NCBI RefSeq assembly: GCF_026241165.1
Contig: NZ_JAPFQN010000005.1
Coordinates: forward strand, 641,821-705,820
Source: Mangrovivirga halotolerans
GTDB taxonomy: Bacteria; Bacteroidota; Bacteroidia; Cytophagales; Cyclobacteriaceae
Reading direction: 5' to 3'
Length of the DNA stretch: 64,000 nucleotides
The position numbers and the translations under genes were made by a program. The notes beneath the pieces are model-generated. The model had not been told where the DNA came from and made no database searches. It saw nothing but the letters and a program-made list of their open reading frames with translations. Within the stretch, counting starts at the first letter, position 1; every line of letters begins with the position of its first letter. This document shows positions 36,935 to 46,628 of this stretch, piece after piece.

Positions 36935-38308
36935 CTATATATCTACTACTGTTTCATCAGCTTCAGGCTCATCTTCATCTTTTACAAAAACTACTAATAT
37001 AGCGGCCAATGTAAACGAGCATCCTGCTATAATCAATGCATAAATTGCTTGTTCCCCAAAAACATTTTTAATTAACGGACCTCCGAAAATTCCATTTATA
37101 ATCTGAGGAATCACAATAAAGAAATTGAAAATACCCATGTAAACACCCATTTTCCCAGAGGGAATAGATCCGGCAAGAATTGCATATGGCATTGCCAGAA
37201 TACTGGCCCAGGCAATTCCGATACCTATCATAGATAAAATCAGATAATCTTCATTGGTTATAAAATACACGGAGAAAAAACCAATTGCTCCACAAATAAG
37301 AGATATAGAGTGCGCCATTTTCCGTGATGTAATCTTTGCTAAAAAGGGTAATATGAAAAAAGCATAGATAGCTGAAACTAAATTATAAACGCCAAAAATT
37401 ATTCCAACCCAATCCCCCGCGTCATTATAAGCTGCAGAACTAGTATCAGAAATCGGTAATCCATAGATATGTTGAGCTATTGCAGGGGTAGTAAATACCC
37501 ACATGCTAAATAAAGCAAACCATGAGAAAAATTGCACAAGCCCCAATCTCCACATGTTATTTGGGATATTGGCAAAATCTTTAAATATCTGGAAAAATCC
37601 GGCTTCCTCCTCCTCGTCGGGTGCTTTACCGTGATACGCTTCATATTCCTCCGGTGAATATTCTTTAACACCAGAAACAGTAATGAGAATTGAAATTATC
37701 AGAACTGCAGCTCCTATAAAAAACGAATATATCACATTTAGAGGAACCTCATTTTCGGCAGCAGGCTCATCGATTCCTAAATAATTTTTAAGAATATAAG
37801 GAAGTGCTGATCCTATAACTGCGCCTATACCTATTAGGGTGGTCTGTACACTAAACCCAAGTGTTCGCTGATCGGATGGCAACATATCTGCCACTAAAGC
37901 CCTGAACGGCTCCATGGCGATATTTATCGATGCATCCATGATCATAAGAAAGCCAGCCCCAACGAACATAGCAGGCATAAACTGAGCAAACTGACCTGCA
38001 TTAGGCATTAATATCAATGCTATTGATGCTAATATTGCTCCAACAAGAAAATAGGGTTTCCTTCGGCCGACCTTATTCCATGTCCGATCGGAATAATGTC
38101 CAACTATTGGCTGCACGATTAACCCGGTTAGTGGTGCTGCCAGCCAAAACCATGATAGATGTTCTACATCTGCTCCAAAAGTCTGTAATATTCGGCTTGC
38201 ATTAGCATTTTGTAAAGCAAAGCCAAATTGTATTCCTAAAAATCCAAAGCTAAGTAACCAAATGTCCAGAAAACTTAGTTTGGGCATTTTCTTTGTTCCT
38301 GTACTCAT
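36935..38308 (-). CDS. MFS maltose/maltodextrin-type sugar transporter (SLC45/GPH-like)
   Basis: A 457-residue inner-membrane transporter with twelve spans. The N-terminal LSFLDIWLLSFGFLGIQFGFALQNANASRIL and the loop PIVGHYSDRTWNKVGRRKPYFLVGAI (an MFS motif A variant) match the SLC45-like sugar transporters found in Bacteroidota starch loci next to amylases. It begins 2 bases after the lipoprotein amylase stop, so the two are translated from one mRNA with the GH31 gene. It probably carries maltose or short maltodextrins into the cytoplasm with protons. A terminator closes the operon. Confidence 0.9.
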   Translation of the reverse strand: MSTGTKKMPKLSFLDIWLLSFGFLGIQFGFALQNANASRILQTFGADVEHLSWFWLAAPLTGLIVQPIVGHYSDRTWNKVGRRKPYFLVGAILASIALILMPNAGQFAQFMPAMFVGAGFLMIMDASINIAMEPFRALVADMLPSDQRTLGFSVQTTLIGIGAVIGSALPYILKNYLGIDEPAAENEVPLNVIYSFFIGAAVLIISILITVSGVKEYSPEEYEAYHGKAPDEEEEAGFFQIFKDFANIPNNMWRLGLVQFFSWFALFSMWVFTTPAIAQHIYGLPISDTSSAAYNDAGDWVGIIFGVYNLVSAIYAFFILPFLAKITSRKMAHSISLICGAIGFFSVYFITNEDYLILSMIGIGIAWASILAMPYAILAGSIPSGKMGVYMGIFNFFIVIPQIINGIFGGPLIKNVFGEQAIYALIIAGCSFTLAAILVVFVKDEDEPEADETVVDI

Positions 38309-38310
38309 CG

Positions 38311-39708
38311 TTAGTTTTCGTTAGTTACAAAAATATAATAAACCCAAGGGTCAAGACTTTGGTCAGCTGCAAGCTCTACTTCTTCTCCTGACATGTATTC
38401 TTTTTGAGTACCAACCCATTCTTCAGGTACATTTACTGACTGAGGATCTTTACTGAGATTTAAAATCACAGAAACAGTATTATCATCTTTAGATCTTTTA
38501 AATGCAAATACATTCTCATTTCCTAAATCAACAGGTTCAGCTGGTGCGCCGAATTCTCCATTATATAATGCCGGATTTTCCCTTTTCAGTTTCAATAGTT
38601 TAGTATAAAAATCTTCGAATTGATAGTTACCCCATTCAATTGTATCTTTAACAAAAAACTCTAACCGTTCATCCAAAGCAGCTTCCTGTCCACTATAAAT
38701 TAAAGGCATGCCCTGAACTGTAGACATTAACACTGCAAATGTTTTGGTTCCATCACCATATCTTTCGAAAACAGTTCCATTCCAGCTATTTTCATCATGA
38801 TTAGAAGTGAAATTCATTCGAAAAGCCTCCTCACCATATTTCTCCCTGTCTTCTTTAAGAAAAGGACCAATATCTGAAGCTTTTTTGTCTCCCTCAGCAA
38901 TCTGATTGGACAAAGCATGAAAGCCCCAGCCGTAAGTCATATGAAAAGCTGAATCATGCATCATCGGAACATCTGATTCAGCAAGCATAAAAAGGTCTTT
39001 GATTTTCTGAAGGCTATCAACTGCCGGATTCCAAAATGCCATGGGCACTTCATGTGCTACATCACATCTGAAACCGTCAATATCAGCTTCTTTAATCCAC
39101 CAGGCCATTTCATCTCTCATAGCCTCATGCAGTTTTTTATTTTCATAGTTGAGATCAGCAACATCTGTCCAATCTGTTCCCATAGGTGGAATTAAATTCC
39201 CTTCATCATCCCGATTATAAAAATCAGGATGTTCTTTAGTCCAGTGATGATCAAAAGCAGTGTGGTTAGCCACCCAGTCCAAAATCACGATCATATCCAA
39301 CTCATGAGCTCTGTCAACTATTTTCCTGAAATCCTCCAAAGTTCCAAAATTCTGATTTACAGCTGTATAATCTCTAATAGAATAATAGCTACCAAGACTA
39401 CCCTCTTCAGGGCCTTTCCTGTTTTCTATTCCAATTGGCTGAATTGGCATAAACCATAAAATATCCACCCCCATTTCTTTGAGCCTGTCCATATGTGGTA
39501 AAAAGGCATTAAATGTTCCTTCAGGAGTATATTGTCGGATATTTACCTCATAAATGGAATAATCTTTTGCTGCCTCAGGATACTTATTCTCTTGAACTTC
39601 CTGAGTTACTTCAGATTTTTCCTCTGTTTTTTCCTGCCCACAGGAAATAATCCCAAAAGAGGTTAGTAGAAAAAATAATAGCAAGGCTATTTTACTTCGT
39701 TCTTTCAT
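38311..39708 (-). CDS. GH13 alpha-amylase, lipoprotein
   Basis: A 465-residue glycoside hydrolase with a lipoprotein signal (FGIISC, Cys23). GH13 regions are present: DWVANHTAFDHHW (region I, near 144), GFRCDVAHE with nucleophile Asp216, LAESDVP with acid/base Glu244, and TSNHDENSW with Asp305. A small C-terminal beta domain follows. It cuts alpha-1,4-glucans at the periplasm or cell surface. It lies between the GH31 gene (56 bases) and the MFS gene (2 bases). The exact product range is unknown. Confidence 0.93.
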   Translation of the reverse strand: MKERSKIALLLFFLLTSFGIISCGQEKTEEKSEVTQEVQENKYPEAAKDYSIYEVNIRQYTPEGTFNAFLPHMDRLKEMGVDILWFMPIQPIGIENRKGPEEGSLGSYYSIRDYTAVNQNFGTLEDFRKIVDRAHELDMIVILDWVANHTAFDHHWTKEHPDFYNRDDEGNLIPPMGTDWTDVADLNYENKKLHEAMRDEMAWWIKEADIDGFRCDVAHEVPMAFWNPAVDSLQKIKDLFMLAESDVPMMHDSAFHMTYGWGFHALSNQIAEGDKKASDIGPFLKEDREKYGEEAFRMNFTSNHDENSWNGTVFERYGDGTKTFAVLMSTVQGMPLIYSGQEAALDERLEFFVKDTIEWGNYQFEDFYTKLLKLKRENPALYNGEFGAPAEPVDLGNENVFAFKRSKDDNTVSVILNLSKDPQSVNVPEEWVGTQKEYMSGEEVELAADQSLDPWVYYIFVTNEN

Positions 39709-39764
39709 GTTATTCAGGTTATTTATTTAGGTTATAAATTATTCAGATATTTTGATAAAGAAAA

Positions 39765-42170
39765 TCACCATTTTACTCTTATTTCACCTTCTACATTCTC
39801 AAACTCCACAAACGGCAAGTCATCAGCATGCAAACCATCATCCTCATTATTATAGAAAGGATCAAAGTTTGAAATTTTGCTTATAAACCGATATTGTTCA
39901 ATCTTATTTAAAGATTTCCCTGATCCATTAATGGATATATTATCAATTTCAAATCCATGAAAAATCAATTGAATCTTTTTAAATGAACTCTCCATTTTTC
40001 CTTCAGGAATATTAAATAGCAACTCATTTTTAGCAGGGTCATATGAGATTCTTCTTTGATAATATTTCTCATCTTTATATTCAAATGAAATATTATCATC
40101 TTCAAAGTGAACAAAATCATATTTGCTGCCAATATTGCCATGGTAAAGGTGGATTTTAAGAGTTCCATCATGATCCTCATTGGTGTTTTGAACAAGGGAT
40201 TGTTCAGTAAAAAATGAGCCTCCACGAGCAAACAAAGGATACTTTGCTATTTCATATTCAAGTATTGATGTATTTTGACCCTGAACTTTTCTATCAGTAA
40301 AAATATCATACCACTCCCCTTCCGGAAAATAAATCTTTACAAAGTCCGTATCTGAACGCATTGGTGCTACCATTATCGAATCGCCAAACAAGTATTGATT
40401 CTCAAATGCTCCATCATAAATTTGAGAATCGCCTGGCCAGTAATAAGCCATACTTCTAACTAGTGGCATCCCGTCTTTATGTGCTTGCCAAAAAAGAGAA
40501 TAGATATAGGGCATCAATTTATATCTTAATTCGATAAAATTTCTAGATACATCTTCCACTTCTTCACCAAATGACCAGGGTTCAGCATCGGTAGAATTAA
40601 CCATTGTATGACCTCTGAAAAATGGTGTAAATGCAGATTGAGCAATCCATCTTGCAAAAAGTTTCCCTGTTGTTTCGCCAACAAAACCACCGGCATCATT
40701 TCCGGCAAACGCCATACCACATAACCCCATCCCCACAAGCATACGCGCACCCAGCAACATATGATCATCTGTAGAAACATTATCTCCAGTCCAAACTGCA
40801 GCAAAGCGCTGAATACCAGCATAAGCAGACCGTGTCAAAACAAATGGTCTTTCGTTTGGCTTATTCTTAATAATTCCTTCAGCGGTAGACCTTGCCATTT
40901 GCATACCATACACATTCCTTGCTTTTTTGTGACTGGTCTTATCACCATCATAGTCATTGATAATAAGATCAGGTGTGGATTGTCCCCATGATGCTATTTC
41001 ATTCATGTCATTCCAGATACCTGTTATATCCAGATCGGTATAGTAGCCTATTTTATCTTTCCACCAATCCCGAACTTCAGGATTAGTGAAATCAGGGAAA
41101 TTACTCCATCCAGGCCAAACCTGAGCAGTAAAATCCTCACCATCGGGATATTTCATAAAATATCCTTTATCCCTTCCTTCTTCATACGCATCATAGCCTT
41201 CTTCCACCTTGATTCCCGGGTCAACGATCACCACCGACCTGAACCCATCTTCTTTCAGGTCACTAATTAATTTCTTCGGATTGGGAAACCGTTCATTATG
41301 AAAGGTAAAGACTTTGTAATCTTCCATATAGTGGATATCAAAATATAAGACATCCGCCGGTATCTTTTTATCTCTGAAAGTCCTGGCTAAATTCCTTATC
41401 TCATGTTCAGGATAATAACTATATCTGCATTGCTGGTATCCTAAAGACCATTTCGGAGGCAATGCCTGTGTACCAGTCAACCTACAGTAAGCTTGAGTAA
41501 TCTCAGCAAGATTATCACCTAAAATATAATAAATATTTAAAGGTCCATCTTCAACCGTTATTGAGGTAAATCGATCATTACTCGCTCCGAAATTAAACAA
41601 GGATTTATAAGTAGAATCAAGAAAAACCCCATAAAAACCATCTTGATTAATTCCGATATAAAAAGGAGTTGTACAATACATCGGGTCATCATCAGGGGAA
41701 TAAGCAAACTGATCAGTGTTCCAATTCACATATGCTCTTCCTCTTTTATTTAGAGGTCCTGTTTTTTCTCCTAATCCAAGAAATTTTTCATCCTCCTTTA
41801 ATCTTTTGTAAACAGTCAATTCATTTCCGATAAAACGGGTACCTAGCGAATCATCTTTTAGTAAAGATTTTCCATTTTGATCCAGCAAATCTATCAGGAA
41901 CTGATCTTTATTAATTTTCAGATGACCTTTAGTTGTGGAAATGCTGATTTCATTTTTCAGATCATCAATATTTATCTCTCTATTAATTCTGGCAGGGTCA
42001 GTAATCGCATATGAAAAGTCCCTTTCTTCCTTGATCCTTATACTAATTCTAAAGACCTGTTCATCGAATGAACTTATTTCAGCACTCCCATTAGTTAGTT
42101 TAAGGGATACTTTTGAATCATTTAATTCAACCTTTTCAACAGAACCTATCGACTCACTCAGACGGGACAT
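39765..42170 (-). CDS. GH31 alpha-glucosidase, cytoplasmic
   Basis: An 801-residue GH31 enzyme without signal peptide. An N-terminal galactose-mutarotase-like beta domain (to about residue 240) is followed by the barrel with PADVLYFDIHYMEDYKVFTF, the nucleophile Asp388 in GIWNDMNE and the acid/base Asp463 in WTGDNVSTDDH. RSAYAGIQRFAAVWTGDN is typical for alpha-glucosidases. Two C-terminal beta domains follow. It would release glucose from imported maltose and maltodextrins. It is the first gene of the minus-strand arm (GH31 - GH13 - MFS) and lies downstream of the lacI-type gene, from which a terminator separates it. Confidence 0.94.
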   Translation of the reverse strand: MSRLSESIGSVEKVELNDSKVSLKLTNGSAEISSFDEQVFRISIRIKEERDFSYAITDPARINREINIDDLKNEISISTTKGHLKINKDQFLIDLLDQNGKSLLKDDSLGTRFIGNELTVYKRLKEDEKFLGLGEKTGPLNKRGRAYVNWNTDQFAYSPDDDPMYCTTPFYIGINQDGFYGVFLDSTYKSLFNFGASNDRFTSITVEDGPLNIYYILGDNLAEITQAYCRLTGTQALPPKWSLGYQQCRYSYYPEHEIRNLARTFRDKKIPADVLYFDIHYMEDYKVFTFHNERFPNPKKLISDLKEDGFRSVVIVDPGIKVEEGYDAYEEGRDKGYFMKYPDGEDFTAQVWPGWSNFPDFTNPEVRDWWKDKIGYYTDLDITGIWNDMNEIASWGQSTPDLIINDYDGDKTSHKKARNVYGMQMARSTAEGIIKNKPNERPFVLTRSAYAGIQRFAAVWTGDNVSTDDHMLLGARMLVGMGLCGMAFAGNDAGGFVGETTGKLFARWIAQSAFTPFFRGHTMVNSTDAEPWSFGEEVEDVSRNFIELRYKLMPYIYSLFWQAHKDGMPLVRSMAYYWPGDSQIYDGAFENQYLFGDSIMVAPMRSDTDFVKIYFPEGEWYDIFTDRKVQGQNTSILEYEIAKYPLFARGGSFFTEQSLVQNTNEDHDGTLKIHLYHGNIGSKYDFVHFEDDNISFEYKDEKYYQRRISYDPAKNELLFNIPEGKMESSFKKIQLIFHGFEIDNISINGSGKSLNKIEQYRFISKISNFDPFYNNEDDGLHADDLPFVEFENVEGEIRVKW

Positions 42171-42271
42171 AATAATCTTGTTTTAATGTGTGCTTTTAGC
42201 ATTAAGATAGCTTAAAAAAAAGCCATAACGCACAAATAAACAACAAAAATTATTAGTATAAATACTTTATA

Positions 42272-42312
42272 AAAACAACAAAACCCATCAAAATCAAAGT
42301 TTTGACGGGTTT
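42272..42312 (-). terminator. Terminator of the lacI-type regulator gene
   Basis: On the minus strand AAACCCGTCAAAA and TTTTGATGGGTTT pair over 13 positions (one G-U) around a six-base loop, followed by a T-rich stretch. The GH31 gene therefore needs its own promoter in the next 100 bases; I see no clear box there. Confidence 0.82.
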
Positions 42313-42341
42313 AAATCGTTTGAAATATTCTTTTATTGATG

Positions 42342-43379
42342 CTATTTTTTTTGAGTAGATTCTCTTGAGATCACATTAGTTTTAAGCACAATATTTTCTT
42401 TTTCTACCTCCTCACCTTTAGCAGCTTCTAGTGCTTTGAACATTAGCCTTGCTGCTTCTGCACCCATTTCATAACCGGGTTGAGAAATAGAAGATAAGGC
42501 AGGCTCAACCAGAGAAGCTAATTGCCAGTCACTAAATCCGATCACTCCGATATCCTGCGGGACTCTTAAGCCAGAATCTTTAATTGCTTTTAAAGCACCT
42601 ATTGCAGCAGGATCATTTGCAGCGAATACTGCATCAGGTTTGTCTCGTAAATCTAAAAGTGGTTTTGTTTTTTGATATCCCTCCTCGATAGTACCATTGG
42701 CACATTCGATGACATAGTCTCTTCTGTAATCCAATCCATAATCTTTTAAAGCTTGTTGATAACCGGCATAACGGCTTTTTGATAATGTAAGATTTAAAGG
42801 GCCTGCCAAATGAGCAATTTTTTTATAGCCCTGTTTAGCTAAATGTTCTGTAGCCTGATAACCACCTTCGTAATCGTCTATCACTACGGAGCTGACATCA
42901 AAATCATCAGATTTTCTGTCAAAAAATACCAGAGGAGTTCCTCCATCAGTAACTTTCCGTAAATGGTCATAAGTTTTAGTCTCTTTACTTAGAGAAACAA
43001 GCAATCCATCTACCCTACTTGCTAATAATGCCTGAACGCTTTTTTCTTCCCTTTCCTGCAATTCGTTAGTCTGGCAGACCATTACATTATACCCTTTGTC
43101 ATAAGCAATATCTTCTATTCCACTTATTACATTTGAAAAGAAAAAATGCACGATTTGCGGAACTACAACGCCAATTGTATTCGTTTTTCTGCTTCTCAGA
43201 CTCAGAGCAATCGCATTGGGCTGATAATTATATTTTTTTGCAAGATCAGAAACTGCCTTTTTAGTATCCTTTGAAATATCAGGATGGTCTTTTAACGCTC
43301 TGGATACTGTCGAAGGCGAAATATTTAACTCCCTAGCAATATCTTTTATTGTTACCTGATGTGAATTTCCCATGTCCAT
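42342..43379 (-). CDS. LacI/GalR-family transcriptional regulator of the glucan locus
   Basis: A 345-residue protein with an N-terminal helix-turn-helix (VTIKDIARELNISPSTVSRALKDHPDIS) and hinge helix (NAIALSLRSRKTNTIGVVVP). A periplasmic-binding-protein-like effector domain follows (FFSNVISGIEDIAYDKGYNVMVCQT ... PDAVFAANDPAAIGALKAIKDSG). It probably senses a sugar such as maltose. It lies between the two arms of the locus, divergent from the T9SS amylase gene. A CAAnCGnTTG candidate site at 43579-43590 lies in the divergent promoter region. Whether it represses or activates cannot be told. Confidence 0.93.
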   Translation of the reverse strand: MDMGNSHQVTIKDIARELNISPSTVSRALKDHPDISKDTKKAVSDLAKKYNYQPNAIALSLRSRKTNTIGVVVPQIVHFFFSNVISGIEDIAYDKGYNVMVCQTNELQEREEKSVQALLASRVDGLLVSLSKETKTYDHLRKVTDGGTPLVFFDRKSDDFDVSSVVIDDYEGGYQATEHLAKQGYKKIAHLAGPLNLTLSKSRYAGYQQALKDYGLDYRRDYVIECANGTIEEGYQKTKPLLDLRDKPDAVFAANDPAAIGALKAIKDSGLRVPQDIGVIGFSDWQLASLVEPALSSISQPGYEMGAEAARLMFKALEAAKGEEVEKENIVLKTNVISRESTQKK

Positions 43380-43765
43380 TAATTTACATATGAATATATC
43401 TTTTGATCAATAAACATGCCTGATGATAAAATCAATCATAGATACAAAATTCATAAACAAACTGTAAAAATTAAAAAAGTACTATTTATATATTAATAAA
43501 ATTTTATCGTTCCTTAAGATAATATGTTTACTTGAAAAACAAGTAAAAAGAGACAAAAAGATTTTAAACCAATTTTACGCAAACGATTGAAATAATACTA
43601 TAATTAATCATTATCCGAAAGCCATTAAAAATTATGTATAATGATATTCTTTTGATTAAATTATAAATATTCAACCACTATACAAGTAGTGTCAATACAT
43701 TTAAAACCTAAATAAAAATATTGCTAAAATACAATTTTTAATCAAACCTAGATAGACATAAAAAC
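43380..43765. other. Divergent regulatory region between the LacI-type gene and the T9SS amylase gene
   Basis: About 385 bases, strongly AT-rich and gene-free. It contains a LacI-type candidate operator (43579-43590). No exact TTG/TAnnTTTG promoter pair is visible in either direction, so the promoters here may be weak and activator-dependent. Confidence 0.5.
43579..43590. promoter_or_regulatory. Candidate LacI-family operator
   Basis: GCAAACGATTGA contains CAAnCGnTTG, a symmetric arrangement around a central CG as in many LacI/CcpA-type sites. It lies about 200 bases upstream of both divergent starts. It is a single copy with no second match near the GH31 gene, so support is modest. Confidence 0.35.
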
Positions 43766-46612
43766 ATGAAAAACTTTTACTCTCTATTATTAATATTTTT
43801 TGTATATTTTTCATCTATGGGTCAGGATGGTGTTGATATCCAGCCCACGATATCACCCGCAAGCTTTTCATTTTCAACTGAGATAACTATCACTTATGAT
43901 GTTACAGGAACGAGTTTGGAAAACTTAAATGATGCTTATTTATGGATGTGGCTTCCTTCTACAACTAGTGCGACTGATGCAGCTTTTAATAAAAATCCTG
44001 CCGATAGTGATCCTACATCAACGGCTGCTGCCAAGTTTACTAAAATTTCTGAAGGAGGGACAACCACTTTTTCCTTAACCCTAAAGCCTTCTGATCACTT
44101 TGCTTCTATTCCTGATGGTCAAACAGAAATAGGGATGTTGCTAAAGGGAAATGATTGGTCTGATGGAAAAACTGTTGATTATGTTGCTGAAACTGGTTTT
44201 GCTTTGACAATAAATAATCCAGTGACAAATTATTTGTTCGTAAATGAAGGAGAAACTATTATTTTCGATGGTGGTGTTAATGAGCAATCAACTGTAAGAT
44301 TTTTAGCTAATGGTGTTGAAATTAATTCTTTATCAACATCAGGAGCTTTCTCTTTTGATTATACTTTTAATGACACAAATATAAATCTAATACAAATTGA
44401 AGCTAATAATGGAAGTGAAACAATAACATATGATATAGATGTTATTTTTAAGGGCGTCCAACCATCAGCTCCTCGCCCAGCTGGAATCATTCCAGGCATT
44501 AATTATCATGATGGTGATGACACCAAGGTTACCCTATGTCTATTTGCACCTGGTAAAAGTAATGTTTTTCTATATGGTGAATGGAATGACTGGACTATCT
44601 CTTCGGCTACTCAAATGACAAAAGATGGTGACTACTTTTGGTTAGAAATAAATGGATTAACACCAGGACAGGAATATGCATTTCAATATCTGGTAGATGG
44701 AACTACATTTATTGCAGATCCGTTTGCTGATAAAATATTAGATCCAGACGACCGATATATACCGTCTGAAACTTACCCTAACCTTAAGCCATTTCCTTCA
44801 GAAGCAGCTCATGATAAATGGTATTACAACAGATTTTCTGTTCTTCAAACTGCTCAGCAAGAATTTGTTTGGCAAAACGACAGTTACCAAAAACCGGAAA
44901 AAGAAAATTTAATTGTTTACGAATTATTAATCAGAGATTTTTTCGAAGGGGATCAAAACAAAAATTATCAGACATTAATTGATACCTTAGGTTATTTCAA
45001 ATCAATGGGTGTTAATACAATTGAATTGATGCCTGTAATGGAATTTGCCGGAAATAACAGTTGGGGTTATAATCCTACATTTTTCTTTGCTGTTGATAAG
45101 TTTTATGGAACAAAAAATAAACTAAAAGAATTTATCGATACAGCCCATGGTATGGGGATAGCAGTTGTATTGGATATGGTATTAAATCACGCCGACGTAC
45201 CATTTCCATATGCAACGATGTGGTTTGATTTTGAGAGCGACCCAAATAATATTAAACCTACTCCAGACAACCCGTATTTCAATGTTGAGGCTCCTCACCC
45301 GTTTAGTGTCTTCTTTGATTTTGATCATTCATCTCCATATACCCAGGCCCTGGTAGATACGATCAATACCTATTGGGTGAATGAATATCATTTTGACGGA
45401 TTCAGGTTTGACCTGAGTAAAGGATTTTCTCAGAGAACGACTAATGGAAATGTAGGATTTTGGAGTTCATATGATTCTGAAAGGGTTGGTTATCTGAAAA
45501 GAATGGCTGATGTCATATGGTCTAATGATCCTTCAACCTACGTTATACTAGAGCATTTTGCTGACAATAATGAAGAAAAAGAACTTTCTAATTACGGAAT
45601 GATGCTTTGGGGAAATATGCATGGAGCCTATAAAGAAACAATTTTAGGATATCATGATAATAATAAATCAAACATTTCCGGTGGATTGGCTGAATCCAGA
45701 GGTTGGAACAACAATCACCTTGTTACTTATATGGAGAGCCATGATGAAGAAAGACAAATGGTTGAAGCTTTAAATTATGGTAATAGCTCCGGTTCATATA
45801 ATATTCAAAATGAAGAAATAGCTCTCGATAGAGTAAAAGCTGCATCACCATTTTTATTTCTACCTCCGGGTCCTAAAATGTTTTGGCAGTTTGGTGAACT
45901 TGGATATGATGTCAGTATTAATTTTGATGGAAGGACTTCTCCAAAACCAGTATTATGGGAATACTATGATGAACAAAACCGAAAAGAAGTATACAATACC
46001 TTCAGTCAGGTTATTCAGTTGAAAAATATTATCAATGCGCAAAGTTGGAATCCAGATGCTTTCACAGCTTCATTGACTTCATCGATTAAATCCTTTAAAT
46101 ATTTATCAGATAATCTAAATATAGTTGTATTTGGTAATTTTGGAGTTTCTGAAGGCACCATCACAATCTCCCTCCCAAAAACAGGTGAATGGTATTCTGT
46201 CCTGGCAGAAGAGTCAATTAATTTTGATAACACAACCATAAACCTTGATCTAGCTCCGGGAGAGTTTCATATTTTAACTGATAATCAAAATTTACCAATT
46301 GAAAGTATTGGACCAACAGGAGCTCCATCAATAGTGAATAATATTTTGGCTGTTGATGATGATCTTGAGAGTGGGAATCTAATCATCTATCCAAATCCAA
46401 CAAATAACACAATTACAGTTAGCGGGATAGATAATTCAGAGATAAAATCGATCAATATCACTAATAGCTTAGGACAAATCCTCAAAATTATTGATATTAG
46501 CAACGCAAATGTTTCCCCTACTATTGATCTTACAGAGTTTACTCCGGGGATCTACCTCGTACATTTCATAGGTAAAGAAAAAACAACAACCCAAAGAGTT
46601 ATTAAAAATTAA
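43766..46612 (+). CDS. T9SS-exported GH13 alpha-amylase-family protein
   Basis: A 948-residue secreted enzyme. A signal peptide (about 1-19) is followed by two N-terminal beta domains (about 22-230) of unknown, possibly glucan-binding, type. Then come a CBM48/glycogen-debranching-like module (TKVTLCLFAPGKSNVFLYGEWNDW, about 245-330) and the GH13 barrel with VVLDMVLNHADV, nucleophile Asp549 (GFRFDLSKGF), acid/base Glu596 (VILEHFAD) and Asp660 (ESHDEER). The last 75 residues are a T9SS type A sorting domain (IYPNPTNNTITVSG ... GIYLVHFIGKEKTTTQRVIKN). It would act at the cell surface. The CBM48-like module suggests activity near alpha-1,6 branches. It is followed after 16 bases by the aldolase gene. 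Confidence 0.93.
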   Translation: MKNFYSLLLIFFVYFSSMGQDGVDIQPTISPASFSFSTEITITYDVTGTSLENLNDAYLWMWLPSTTSATDAAFNKNPADSDPTSTAAAKFTKISEGGTTTFSLTLKPSDHFASIPDGQTEIGMLLKGNDWSDGKTVDYVAETGFALTINNPVTNYLFVNEGETIIFDGGVNEQSTVRFLANGVEINSLSTSGAFSFDYTFNDTNINLIQIEANNGSETITYDIDVIFKGVQPSAPRPAGIIPGINYHDGDDTKVTLCLFAPGKSNVFLYGEWNDWTISSATQMTKDGDYFWLEINGLTPGQEYAFQYLVDGTTFIADPFADKILDPDDRYIPSETYPNLKPFPSEAAHDKWYYNRFSVLQTAQQEFVWQNDSYQKPEKENLIVYELLIRDFFEGDQNKNYQTLIDTLGYFKSMGVNTIELMPVMEFAGNNSWGYNPTFFFAVDKFYGTKNKLKEFIDTAHGMGIAVVLDMVLNHADVPFPYATMWFDFESDPNNIKPTPDNPYFNVEAPHPFSVFFDFDHSSPYTQALVDTINTYWVNEYHFDGFRFDLSKGFSQRTTNGNVGFWSSYDSERVGYLKRMADVIWSNDPSTYVILEHFADNNEEKELSNYGMMLWGNMHGAYKETILGYHDNNKSNISGGLAESRGWNNNHLVTYMESHDEERQMVEALNYGNSSGSYNIQNEEIALDRVKAASPFLFLPPGPKMFWQFGELGYDVSINFDGRTSPKPVLWEYYDEQNRKEVYNTFSQVIQLKNIINAQSWNPDAFTASLTSSIKSFKYLSDNLNIVVFGNFGVSEGTITISLPKTGEWYSVLAEESINFDNTTINLDLAPGEFHILTDNQNLPIESIGPTGAPSIVNNILAVDDDLESGNLIIYPNPTNNTITVSGIDNSEIKSINITNSLGQILKIIDISNANVSPTIDLTEFTPGIYLVHFIGKEKTTTQRVIKN

Positions 46613-46628
46613 ATAATAAAAAAAGATT

